The notes beneath the pieces are model-generated. The model was not told the origin of the DNA. It did not search any database and was given only the letters and a program-made list of their open reading frames with translations. 23,014 bases of DNA from an uncultured Acetatifactor sp. (lineage in GTDB: Bacteria; Bacillota; Clostridia; Lachnospirales; Lachnospiraceae). Shown here in pieces: positions 1 to 7,429 of this stretch. Position numbers and translations under genes: made by a program. The stretch is taken from NCBI GenBank assembly GCA_904501885.1, contig CAJGCP010000033.1:1-23014 (forward strand), written 5' to 3'. Within the stretch, counting starts at the first letter, position 1; each line of letters opens with the position of its first letter.

Positions 1-33
1 AGAGGGTCATAGGTTCGAGCCCTATAGGCCCCA
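1..33 (+). tRNA. tRNA, 3' end only (isotype undetermined)
   Basis: The window opens inside a tRNA. The T arm is visible as stem ATAGG (9-13), loop TTCGAGC (14-20) and stem CCTAT (21-25). It is followed by a seven-base acceptor strand AGGCCCC (26-32) and discriminator A (33). The 5' partner of the acceptor would be GGGGCCT, which lies outside the window. CCA is not encoded. The anticodon is not in view, so the isotype cannot be given; Ala- or Ile-type tRNAs have similar acceptor stems. Confidence 0.8.
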
Positions 34-40
34 TTTTTTT

Positions 41-59
41 ACCCTTTTTTAGGGTTTTT
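41..59 (+). terminator. Rho-independent terminator after the tRNA
   Basis: A short perfect hairpin, ACCCT (41-45) and AGGGT (51-55) with a five-T loop, is followed by further T residues and preceded by a T run at 34-40. The stem has only five pairs, but its position seven bases after the tRNA end fits tRNA transcription termination. Confidence 0.6.
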
Positions 60-81
60 GTTTGTCTTAAACGCGATATAA

Positions 82-237
82 GGAGATTTTTGTTATGAAA
101 ATGTCTTGTTGATGTTTCCTGAATCAAAAGTGATTTTTGCTACTTCTACCAGTGTGCAATCAGAGTTAATGGATAAAAATTTCAAACGCTACAATGAGGA
201 AATTGAGGCCTATAATGAAGCACCGGTAGGAATCTAA
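82..237 (+). pseudogene. Remnant of an SGNH/GDSL-type hydrolase (3' part)
   Basis: The frame ending at the TAA at 235-237 is open back to a stop at 79-81. From the ATG at 112 it encodes 41 residues containing KVIFATSTSV and FKRYNEEIEAYNEA. These match, from memory of the family, the late part of SGNH/GDSL esterases, where a strand ending in Ala-Thr-Thr/Ser is followed by N-x-x-I-x-x-YN-x-x-A. The front of the enzyme, including the GDS nucleophile block, is missing, and the end is short. A good ribosome binding site (AGGAG, 81-85) precedes an ATG at 95 in another frame that stops after five codons. The original start may therefore survive beside an internal deletion. The remnant is followed by a strong terminator. 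No function is expected. Confidence 0.6.
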
Positions 238-260
238 CGATTTATGCAATACACATGTTT

Positions 261-304
261 ACTATGCGGAGTGGGCACCAGATGCCTACTCCGCATAGTT
301 TTTT
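261..304 (+). terminator. Strong rho-independent terminator
   Basis: A 17-base-pair stem (261-277 with 283-299, one G-T pair) has a CCAGA loop and is followed by six T residues (299-304). The T tail is only on the plus strand, so it terminates plus-strand transcripts, those of the hydrolase remnant. The last codons and stop of the converging AraC gene (stop at 286-288) lie inside the stem. On the minus strand the hairpin has no U tract after it. Confidence 0.8.
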
Positions 305-1074
305 GGTGATACTCCGGTGTGGCTTTTGAAGCAATGGCTAAAGCTGTACACATCGGAAAACCCACATTGCAGAGCGATTTCGGATACGCTTTTAGAGGTG
401 TTGGTCAGTAGGATTTTTGCTTTGTTAATGCGAAAATTCTGCAGATATTGATAGGGTGCCACTTGATAGACGTCCATAAAAATTCTGCGAAATTGTTTTT
501 CACTCATATTTGTAATTTTTGCTAAGGTATTGATCTCTAAATCAGGGTTGCTAAAGTTTTCTTCCAGAAAACGCATGGCAGCCTTTATTTTTTTCATTTT
601 TTGAAAGATTTCGCTGCTAATATGGTATTCGTTGTACAAATAACCGATAATTTGCATCACGATGCCATTGCATATGTTGAGAGAGCCGGGGGCATTGGAT
701 ACAAAGTGGTTTAGCGCTTGTTGAAATAATTCCTTGTAATTATAGATACTTCCGGTGGAACATAAAAAGTCAAAGGGCAGGGAGGGCGTACGATTTTCTT
801 TATCAAAGGAGAAATTGATGGCTATATAGCAGAAACTTTCCCCGGGAGGAGCAGTAGAAATGTCTATCGATCCGCGACTGACATATCCTATCTGTCCTTC
901 TTTTATTCTATATTCTTTACCTTCTTTTATATAGAGACCTGTGCCTTTTGTGACAAAAAACAAACTTTCGTGGTCCCTTGGCTCAAGTGCTATGTATGGA
1001 GCATCGTGAGACAAGGTATCCATAAAAACGATGGTGTCAGATTTCAATTGGTAGAAAAATCGGGTGTTATCCAT
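286..1074 (-). CDS. AraC family transcriptional regulator (module 1)
   Basis: A 262-residue protein starting at the ATG at 1074. A longer frame begins at 1143, but its extra 23 residues are a hydrophobic string not expected in this family, and an AAAGGA lies upstream of 1074, though at a long 12-base spacing. Residues 1-150 form a cupin-like sensor region (SLFFVTKGTG at about 38-47). Residues 160-262 hold the double helix-turn-helix with the usual second-helix signature SEIALQCGFSDVYSFSHCFK and ending GVSPKNY. It is transcribed divergently from the glycyl radical enzyme gene and most likely controls it. The inducer is unknown but probably a sugar or sugar acid. The 3' end overlaps a terminator hairpin that serves the opposite strand. 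Confidence 0.9.
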   Translation of the reverse strand: MDNTRFFYQLKSDTIVFMDTLSHDAPYIALEPRDHESLFFVTKGTGLYIKEGKEYRIKEGQIGYVSRGSIDISTAPPGESFCYIAINFSFDKENRTPSLPFDFLCSTGSIYNYKELFQQALNHFVSNAPGSLNICNGIVMQIIGYLYNEYHISSEIFQKMKKIKAAMRFLEENFSNPDLEINTLAKITNMSEKQFRRIFMDVYQVAPYQYLQNFRINKAKILLTNTSKSVSEIALQCGFSDVYSFSHCFKSHTGVSPKNYAE

Positions 1075-1185
1075 AGAGAGCCGGTATCCTTTCGTAGCTG
1101 TATGAAATAAGATAATTATAATCACTATGTAATGCACATGCAAGAGAAAATGTCCCTTTCAAACAAATACATGCTGTTTTAATCA

Positions 1186-1214
1186 TTGTGATTGTGTTGT
1201 GGTTAGTATATATT
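1186..1214 (+). promoter_or_regulatory. Predicted promoter of the glycyl radical enzyme unit
   Basis: TTGTGA (1186-1191) and TATATT (1209-1214) are separated by 17 bases, a good sigma-70/SigA match. It lies between the divergent AraC gene and the GRE gene, leaving a leader of about 130 bases. The assignment rests on consensus matching only. Confidence 0.45.
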
Positions 1215-1288
1215 GAAATCAAATCCTAGTAGAGAGGAGAAGCATACGTTAAGAGGAAATAAAGCAATTGTAAGCGGAGGAAGCAAAG

Positions 1289-1339
1289 ATGGTATGCGGA
1301 GAAATGGTTGTATTCGATGGCGCATATCATATCCATTAA
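1289..1339 (+). CDS. Possible 16-residue leader peptide upstream of the GRE
   Basis: An ATG at 1289 follows a strong GGAGG (1277-1281) at a seven-base spacing. It opens a frame of 16 codons (MVCGEMVVFDGAYHIH) ending in TAA at 1337-1339. That stop overlaps the ribosome binding site of the GRE (AAGGAG, 1338-1343), an arrangement suited to translational coupling. The peptide is not recognised. It could be a chance frame in a long leader or the remnant of an older start. There is no hairpin that I can see to suggest attenuation. Confidence 0.35.
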   Translation: MVCGEMVVFDGAYHIH

Positions 1340-1352
1340 GGAGAAAAACAAT

Positions 1353-3476
1353 ATGAACAGTAGAATTCAAAAATTGATTGACAGAACCATCGCAGGTGAA
1401 ATGTGGGTAGGTCCGGTGCCCACAAAATATGACCGGAAAGATTTGTTTTTGTCCCCGGTGAAAATGTCCGGGAAAAGAGTGTGTGAATATATTGCGAATC
1501 AGGACTTTTTGATTTTGGAAGAAAGTTGTTTCACCGGCCTGATGTTGTTTGATGGTAGTGTAGAGGGGGATATCGTCTTCCGTAACGGCCACAAGAATTT
1601 TCAAATTGCACTGGATAATTTTTACAATAATCCTGTAGATAATCTGATGACCTTTGAATGGCAGCATTGCGTGGGGAATTTTGAAAAAATTATGAAGCGT
1701 GGTTTGGTGGGGATCAAAGAAGATATTGAAGCTTCTTTACAGGCTCATCAGGGAGATCAGGCAGCAATCGAATTTTTAGAGACCCAGATGGATATCTGCA
1801 ATGCCATAATTCAGAGGGCCAAGAAGGGGACAAAACTGGTGGCAGAAAAGGCAAATCAGGTGGAGAATGCGGAGTATCGTGCAAATTTGCTCCAGCTGTC
1901 AGCAGGTCTGAACAAAGTGCCTGAATATCCGGCAGAGAGCTTTTATGAGGCGGTACTTAGCCTGTATTTTTGCTATTCCTATATTCCTGACAGTATCGGC
2001 CTAATTGATAGGTACTTATATGCGTATTATAAAAAAGACATTGATAACGGTGTACTTACCAGAGAGCGGGCAAAGGAGTATTTGCAGGAACTGTACTTGA
2101 TGCTTCAGTCGAGAACACATATTTCCTCCGATCGGTTTTACAGAGGCGGAGAATCCCACTTCTGTATCGGCGGATTCTTGGCCAATGGGGAAGATGGATT
2201 CAACGATTTGTCCAAACTGGCTTTGGAAGCTCTCATGGAGCTTCCCACATGGATTCCCCAGATATCTGTCCGCTGGACACCGAAGATTTCGGCAGAGGTG
2301 TGGAAATTTGTGTTGGATTGTGAGCGCAAGGATCCCAATAAGCGTATTGCATTTGTAAATGACGTGCCCCGCCTGAAAGGTCTGGTAGAGTACGCAAAGA
2401 TTCCCTATGAAGACGCAGTCAATTATACCATGTTGGGCTGTAATGAATTGGCCCTGCCCGGTGGCATCGTTTTGGGATTTGAGATGATGAATGTGGTTCG
2501 TTCCATAGAAAACACCTTTTATCATTGCACGGAAGAGGTGCTCCAGGCAAAGACCTTTGATGAGTTTTATGCAATTTACCATCGGGAATTGTTACATGAT
2601 TTAGATGAGGCGGATCTTATCGCTAAGGGATTTCAGGATATTAGAAGTAGGGATTGCAGCCTTGTCAGCAGCCTCTTCCTGGAGGGCTGTATTGAGCGTG
2701 CGAAAAGCTTAACCCAGGGCGGTGCGTCCAGATTCATTGCGGTCAATCAGTTGATCGGTATTTCCAATGTGATTGACTCCCTGGCAGTCACCAAACAGTT
2801 TGTGTATGATGAAAAACTTATCACAATGCAGGAGCTGGTGGAGGCGCTGCGTAACGATTGGAATGGTTATGAGGAAATCAGAAATCTGATTCTGAAAAAA
2901 GGACATTTCTTCGGAAATGATGACGAGTGTTCCAACTTGGTGGCGCGTAAGTTTATGGAAAGTTTGGAAATATGGAATACCGGAGATAATTTCCTGGGTA
3001 AAAAAACCATGTTTGGTAATTTGATAGGATATAATGAGCACAATAAGTTCTTTGGTGAGGCGCTGAAGGCCACACCGGATGGACGCAAGGCAGGAGAAAT
3101 GATCAATTTCGGCATCGGCCAGTTCCAATGCAGGGACAGGAGTGGTTTGACCGCACTTTTAAACTCTGTGGCGAAATGTGATCCCGAGGCGGTTCTCACC
3201 GGCCCCAGTGTGACCAATATTCTGGTGGATGAGAAACTGATTATGGAAGATGCTAATTTTGAAAAGATGGCAGACCTTTTGGAGACATATTTCCAAAATG
3301 GCGGTACCCATTTCCAGTTGAATTACGTATCCAAGGAAGATTTGATCAATGCAAAAGTGAAGCCGGAAGAGTACAAAAACCTGCGTGTGCGCGTGTCCGG
3401 ATTCTCCGATTACTTTAATAACCTAAATGATGCGTTGCAGGACGAAATCATCGAGAGAACAACTCATGTAAAATAA
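1353..3476 (+). CDS. Glycyl radical enzyme (PFL-like superfamily), substrate unknown
   Basis: A 707-residue member of the pyruvate formate-lyase/glycyl radical enzyme superfamily. The start at 1353 has AAGGAG nine bases upstream; an in-frame ATG at 1308 has no comparable site. The thiyl-radical cysteine is C363 in the motif GCNE, with E365 in the place of the general base of GCxE-type dehydratases and lyases; PFL itself has two adjacent cysteines. The C-terminal glycyl radical domain is intact: ATPDGRKAGE, SGLTALLNSVAK, GGTHFQLN, and RVSGFSDYF with the radical glycine at G683. It is shorter than most characterised members (about 780-850 residues), and asparagine replaces the common valine between Cys and Glu. 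No radical-SAM activase, needed to install the radical, is in the window. The neighbours point to a sugar, anhydrosugar or sugar-acid substrate, but this is inference. The family assignment is firm; the reaction is not known. Confidence 0.93.
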   Translation: MNSRIQKLIDRTIAGEMWVGPVPTKYDRKDLFLSPVKMSGKRVCEYIANQDFLILEESCFTGLMLFDGSVEGDIVFRNGHKNFQIALDNFYNNPVDNLMTFEWQHCVGNFEKIMKRGLVGIKEDIEASLQAHQGDQAAIEFLETQMDICNAIIQRAKKGTKLVAEKANQVENAEYRANLLQLSAGLNKVPEYPAESFYEAVLSLYFCYSYIPDSIGLIDRYLYAYYKKDIDNGVLTRERAKEYLQELYLMLQSRTHISSDRFYRGGESHFCIGGFLANGEDGFNDLSKLALEALMELPTWIPQISVRWTPKISAEVWKFVLDCERKDPNKRIAFVNDVPRLKGLVEYAKIPYEDAVNYTMLGCNELALPGGIVLGFEMMNVVRSIENTFYHCTEEVLQAKTFDEFYAIYHRELLHDLDEADLIAKGFQDIRSRDCSLVSSLFLEGCIERAKSLTQGGASRFIAVNQLIGISNVIDSLAVTKQFVYDEKLITMQELVEALRNDWNGYEEIRNLILKKGHFFGNDDECSNLVARKFMESLEIWNTGDNFLGKKTMFGNLIGYNEHNKFFGEALKATPDGRKAGEMINFGIGQFQCRDRSGLTALLNSVAKCDPEAVLTGPSVTNILVDEKLIMEDANFEKMADLLETYFQNGGTHFQLNYVSKEDLINAKVKPEEYKNLRVRVSGFSDYFNNLNDALQDEIIERTTHVK

Positions 3477-3477
3477 A

Positions 3478-4392
3478 CTAACAAGATGCTGATATAGAGG
3501 AAGCGCACATTTGGCGGAATTGCTTGGGTGTCGTGTGTTTATGCTTTTTGAAAACCTGAATGAGGTAGCTGGTAGAGGAAAATCCTACCGCGTAGGCGAT
3601 TTCCGTAATACTCATTTCAGTTGTGGCAAGTAGACGCATAGCCTGATTGGTGCGCGTAAGATTCAGATAATCGCTGAAACTCATATGCATATATTGGTTA
3701 AATATTCTGGAAAAATAGCTGTAACTTAATCCACATGCCTTGGCCGCACCTGCCAGTGTAGCCGAGGCATAATTGTTTTCTACATAATCGTGGATGGAAT
3801 GAATTATTTGAGAAATATTGCTACCGGGTGTGAATAACTCGGGATGTTCCGAATGTTCATGCCAGTATCTTAATATCCAAGTGAAAATTTGTATGGTAGA
3901 AGCGCGCAATGCCAGCTCATAACCGAACGCTGCCTCCTGCGCTTCTTTATTTATGCGTTCCCATTCTCCAGGAACACAAGTCTGTTGTAAAATCTCTTTT
4001 GCAAAAATATGTTTTCCGTCCATCTGCTGAAATACATAGGGAATTGTGTATTCCATTTCTGTGACACTCTGAATTGAAGAAAAAAGAATTTGCGGGATGA
4101 ACTTGATACACAACATGGTGTGGCGTTCATCCTTTTTATGTATGGGGCGGTCACTGTGAGGCATCATAGCATCGATGATAATCATAGAGTGCTCCGGTAA
4201 GGGAGAAATCTCTCCGTTTATAATCACTTCATAATCCCCGCGTAAGGGATATAAAAGCTCTATATATTCATGATAATGCATACGGGAATGTTCAAAGGAT
4301 TCCTTTTTAGGCGCATTGTCCAGGATCAAACATTCTATGGGAAGAGGAATGTTATTTTTGGTGCGCATGGGTTCTGCAACAGTAGGTCTCAT
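3478..4392 (-). CDS. AraC family transcriptional regulator (module 2)
   Basis: A 304-residue protein with AGGAG eight bases before the ATG at 4392. The N-terminal half is a cupin-type sensor with the typical HYHEYIELLYPLRG stretch at residues 39-52. The C-terminal hundred residues are the AraC DNA-binding domain (GAAKACGLSYSYFSRIF and ITEIAYAVGFSSTSYLIQVF, ending TPKQFR). It is divergent from the Gfo/Idh-ThuA operon and probably activates it in response to a pathway sugar. Its stop lies one base from the stop of the converging GRE gene, with no terminator between them. Confidence 0.92.
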   Translation of the reverse strand: MRPTVAEPMRTKNNIPLPIECLILDNAPKKESFEHSRMHYHEYIELLYPLRGDYEVIINGEISPLPEHSMIIIDAMMPHSDRPIHKKDERHTMLCIKFIPQILFSSIQSVTEMEYTIPYVFQQMDGKHIFAKEILQQTCVPGEWERINKEAQEAAFGYELALRASTIQIFTWILRYWHEHSEHPELFTPGSNISQIIHSIHDYVENNYASATLAGAAKACGLSYSYFSRIFNQYMHMSFSDYLNLTRTNQAMRLLATTEMSITEIAYAVGFSSTSYLIQVFKKHKHTTPKQFRQMCASSISASC

Positions 4393-4416
4393 AGAAATCT
4401 CCTAAAGGTAAAAATA

Positions 4417-4445
4417 TTGATATTTTTTCTGTAAAATATTATATC
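4417..4445 (+). promoter_or_regulatory. Predicted promoter of the Gfo/Idh-ThuA operon
   Basis: TTGATA (4417-4422), a 17-base spacer and TATATC (4440-4445) lie about 60 bases before the first gene of the operon. The -35 box is good and the -10 box moderate. The -10 overlaps the -10 of the divergent regulator promoter on the other strand. Confidence 0.4.
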
Positions 4446-4446
4446 A
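4438..4446 (-). promoter_or_regulatory. Predicted extended -10 promoter of the module 2 AraC gene
   Basis: On the minus strand the sequence reads TGATATAAT, a perfect TATAAT (4438-4443) with the upstream TG of an extended -10 element (4445-4446). No good -35 box is seen at the usual distance, which is acceptable for extended -10 promoters. It faces the regulator gene starting at 4392. Confidence 0.45.
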
Positions 4447-4503
4447 TACCACAAAATAATTTGATAGTATAAAGTCACAAAAACTCTTAGGAGGTACATG
4501 GAT

Positions 4504-5577
4504 ATGAGTAAAAAACTAAAAGTGGGAATTATTGGCGCGGGTGGTATCGCTACCATTGCCCATATGCCGGCGTATGCGGGTATGGAGAATGTGGAAGTGG
4601 TGGCTATCTGTGATATTGTGCCGGAAAAGGCAAAGACCCTGGCGGAAAAGTATAATGTGTCTCTAACTTTTGAGAACTATATGGATTTGCTTGCACTTCC
4701 TGAACTGGATGCGGTGGATATCTGTACCCCCAACTATCTTCATTCTACGATTGCGGTTGCAGCACTGGAGAAAGGCCTGCATGTATTCTGCGAAAAGCCC
4801 GATGCAATCAGTGCAAAAGAGGCTGAGAAAATGCAAGCAGCAGCTGAAAAGGGCGGCAAGGTTTTGATGGTAATGAGAAACAACCGTTATATGCGTATTT
4901 CCAAATTTCTCAAAAAATATATTGAGGATGGCAAGATGGGAGAAATCTATGCTGCACGCTGCGGCTGGCAGAGACGTCGCGGTATTCCGGGAAAAGGCGG
5001 CTGGTTCACCACCAAAGAGCAGTCCGGTGGTGGTCCGTTGATTGACCTTGGTGTACATATGATTGATTTGACCATGTGGTTGATGGGCAATCCGAAGCCC
5101 GTTTCTGTTAGTGGTTGTACCTATATGAAATTTGCTGATAGTGATGTATCTGATTCAGAGCATTCCGATTTTGGTGAGAAAAAGGATGATGGTGTATTCG
5201 ATGTGGAGGACCTGGCAATGGGCTTCATCCGCTTCGATAACGGCGCGTGTATGCAGATTGAATTTTCCTGGGCTTCCAATATCGAAAAAGAACAGCGTTT
5301 CTTTGAATTGCGCGGTACCAAGTCCGGAGCGAAGTGGTCTTCGGCTACGAACCAACTGGGAATCTATGAAGAAGCATATGGAACCACAGCGGATTATCTT
5401 CCCAATATCGATAATGATGCCGGATTGTCCATCCATGGATTGAATCTCCGCCACTTTGTGGATGTGGTGTTGAATGGTGCAGAGCCCGCGTTTGTTCCGG
5501 AACAGGGCACCAATATGGTAAAGATTTTGGAAGCAATTTATGAATCTGCAAAAACAGGAAAAGAGGTAATTATATGA
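4504..5577 (+). CDS. Gfo/Idh/MocA family oxidoreductase (first of two)
   Basis: A 357-residue NAD(P)-dependent sugar oxidoreductase. The ATG at 4504 is chosen because AGGAGG (4489-4494) is nine bases away; the ATG at 4498 would leave only three. The Rossmann fold begins VGIIGAGGIA (residues 7-16). The family EKP motif is at residues 97-99 (K98 catalytic). The active-site block GGGPLIDLGVHMIDL follows, with D181 and H185. Members oxidise or reduce a ring hydroxyl of sugars, often at C3, using bound or free nicotinamide cofactor. It is first in the operon and overlaps the ThuA gene by four bases (ATGA), so the two are translationally coupled. The pairing with a second Gfo/Idh, ThuA and a TIM-barrel enzyme suggests formation of a 3-keto glycoside. 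The exact substrate is unknown. Confidence 0.93.
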   Translation: MSKKLKVGIIGAGGIATIAHMPAYAGMENVEVVAICDIVPEKAKTLAEKYNVSLTFENYMDLLALPELDAVDICTPNYLHSTIAVAALEKGLHVFCEKPDAISAKEAEKMQAAAEKGGKVLMVMRNNRYMRISKFLKKYIEDGKMGEIYAARCGWQRRRGIPGKGGWFTTKEQSGGGPLIDLGVHMIDLTMWLMGNPKPVSVSGCTYMKFADSDVSDSEHSDFGEKKDDGVFDVEDLAMGFIRFDNGACMQIEFSWASNIEKEQRFFELRGTKSGAKWSSATNQLGIYEEAYGTTADYLPNIDNDAGLSIHGLNLRHFVDVVLNGAEPAFVPEQGTNMVKILEAIYESAKTGKEVII

Positions 5578-6287
5578 TTCGAGTAACAGTTTGGAATGAA
5601 TACCTGCATGAGAAATGTGATGCGCCGGTAGCGGAAATTTACCCTAACGGTATGCATAACACCATTGCTGATTTTTTACGGTGTGATGATATCCAGGTGC
5701 GCACTGCTACATTGGAAGAACCGGAATGTGGATTGACCCAGGAAGTATTGGCTGAGACAGATGTGTTGATTTGGTGGGGACATGGCGCGCATGCAAGGGT
5801 ACCTGATGAAATTGCCCAGAGAGTGCGGGATGAGGTGTTGAAAGGAATGGGGTTTATCGCATTGCATTCCTCTCATTTGTGCAAGCCTTTCAAACTTTTG
5901 ATGGGTACTTCCTGTAATCTTGGATGGCGGGAAGACGGGGATAGAGAACGTATTTGGACGGTAAATCCCGCCCATCCCATCGCCAAAGGAATTGGACCCT
6001 ATTTCGAACTTCCTCATGTGGAAACCTATGCAGAGCCCTTTGGAATTCCAAATCCTGATGAAGTGGTCTTCATCGGTTGGTATGAAGGGGGAGAAGTATT
6101 CCGCAGTGGATGTACCTTTCAGAGAGAAAAGGGTAGAATCTTTTACTTCCAGCCCGGGCATGAATTGTTCCCCATTTATCACGATAAAAATGTACAGACA
6201 GTTATCAGAAATGCAGTATATTGGGCGACTCCGCAGGTGAGAGCGGAAAAGAACGAGTGTTGGCATTTGACAAAATTGGAAAAATAA
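5574..6287 (+). CDS. ThuA-like domain protein
   Basis: A 237-residue protein of the ThuA (trehalose utilization) family, which has a class I glutamine amidotransferase-like fold. Motifs are DVLIWWGHGAHARV (residues 63-76), GFIALHSSH (93-101) and FYFQPGHE (190-197). The histidines at 70, 73, 98, 101, 148 and 196 could bind metal or act in catalysis. ThuA proteins occur with sugar oxidoreductases and have been linked to handling of 3-keto disaccharides such as 3-ketotrehalose. Here the gene starts on the ATGA overlap with the Gfo/Idh gene upstream, and another Gfo/Idh gene follows after 35 bases. It probably acts on the ketosugar product of its neighbours. There is no signal peptide, so a cytoplasmic location is likely. 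The reaction in this organism is unknown. Confidence 0.9.
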   Translation: MIRVTVWNEYLHEKCDAPVAEIYPNGMHNTIADFLRCDDIQVRTATLEEPECGLTQEVLAETDVLIWWGHGAHARVPDEIAQRVRDEVLKGMGFIALHSSHLCKPFKLLMGTSCNLGWREDGDRERIWTVNPAHPIAKGIGPYFELPHVETYAEPFGIPNPDEVVFIGWYEGGEVFRSGCTFQREKGRIFYFQPGHELFPIYHDKNVQTVIRNAVYWATPQVRAEKNECWHLTKLEK

Positions 6288-6322
6288 AACTTTCGCCTCT
6301 ATAGAGATAGGGAGAAGCAAAG

Positions 6323-7378
6323 ATGAATAAGACTCAAATTGCCATCGTCGGATACGGCGGCATGGGAGAATGGCATTGTAATTTAATCAAAAGAATAGAA
6401 GAATTGGAATTGGCCGGCATCTATGATATTTCCGAGGAACGTGTGGAACTAGCCAAGGAAAAAGGAATCCATGTGTATGAAACGTTGGAGGAATTGCTGG
6501 CAGACACATCCGTGGAGCTGGTGACTGTGGCAATTCCCAATCAATTACATAAAGAGATGTGTATCCGTCTGATGGCGGCAGGCAAGCATGTGGTGTGCGA
6601 GAAACCTGTGGCGTTGAACCATCAGGAACTGCAGGAAATGATTGACGCTTCCAAGGAATACAATGTGCTGTTTACCGTGCACCAAAACCGCCGTTGGGAC
6701 GAAGATTACCTTATTATGAGGGATATCTATGACAAGTGTACCCTGGGCAAGGTGTTCCGGATTGAGTCCAAAGTACACGGTTCCCGAGGCATCCCCGGAG
6801 ATTGGCGTAATCAAAAAGAATGTGGTGGTGGCATGATTTTGGACTGGGGCGTGCATCTCCTGGACCAGATTATGCAGATGATACCCAAGAAATTGATTTC
6901 CATCTACGCAGTTTTATCTTATGTCACCAACGAAAGCTGTGACGATGGATTCACCGTTACGCTGACCTTTGAGGACGAATTGGTGGTAGTGGTGGAAGTG
7001 GGAACCAGCAATTTCATCAATATGCCAAGATGGTATATGCTGGGTGAGAACGGTTCTGCCATGATTGAAAATTGGGAGCTGGACGGCAAGATCGTGATGG
7101 TGTCTGACTGGGAAAAAAGAGATGCCGTGCCGGTGGTGACGGCAGCAGGACTGACCAAAACCATGGCACCCAGAACCGATGAAACCATTCAGGAATATCC
7201 CCTGCCCAGACATGCTTCAGATGTGAGAGATTTCTACAGAAATATGGTGAAGGCAATTGCCGGCGAAGAAGAGCAACTCATCCGTCATGACGAACTGATG
7301 AGAGTCATGAAGTTGATGGAAGCCATCTTTGAATCCGGTGAAAAGAACATTGTTATTAAAGATTTTGAAGATAGGTAA
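6323..7378 (+). CDS. Gfo/Idh/MocA family oxidoreductase (second of two)
   Basis: A 351-residue NAD(P)-dependent sugar oxidoreductase with GGAG nine bases before the ATG. The nucleotide-binding loop is IVGYGGMGEWH (residues 8-18). EKP is at 93-95, and the active-site block GGGMILDWGVHLLD has D174 and H178. It is clearly a different subfamily from the first oxidoreductase of the operon, which suggests the two catalyse different steps. One possibility is that one oxidises the sugar and the other reduces the ketosugar after bond cleavage, but which is which cannot be read from the sequence. It is separated from the next gene by 51 bases with no terminator. Confidence 0.93.
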   Translation: MNKTQIAIVGYGGMGEWHCNLIKRIEELELAGIYDISEERVELAKEKGIHVYETLEELLADTSVELVTVAIPNQLHKEMCIRLMAAGKHVVCEKPVALNHQELQEMIDASKEYNVLFTVHQNRRWDEDYLIMRDIYDKCTLGKVFRIESKVHGSRGIPGDWRNQKECGGGMILDWGVHLLDQIMQMIPKKLISIYAVLSYVTNESCDDGFTVTLTFEDELVVVVEVGTSNFINMPRWYMLGENGSAMIENWELDGKIVMVSDWEKRDAVPVVTAAGLTKTMAPRTDETIQEYPLPRHASDVRDFYRNMVKAIAGEEEQLIRHDELMRVMKLMEAIFESGEKNIVIKDFEDR

Positions 7379-7429
7379 TGCAGATGGAACATCATAGGCG
7401 GGCAAAAGCCTGTGGGAAGGAGTAAGTAT

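Noticed and set aside
1308..1352. Upstream in-frame ATG for the GRE adding 15 residues
   Set aside because: No ribosome binding site at the right distance; the ATG at 1353 has AAGGAG at nine bases.
7412..7429. In-frame GTG start for the TIM-barrel gene
   Set aside because: The extra codons contain the AAGGAG site that serves the ATG at 7430.
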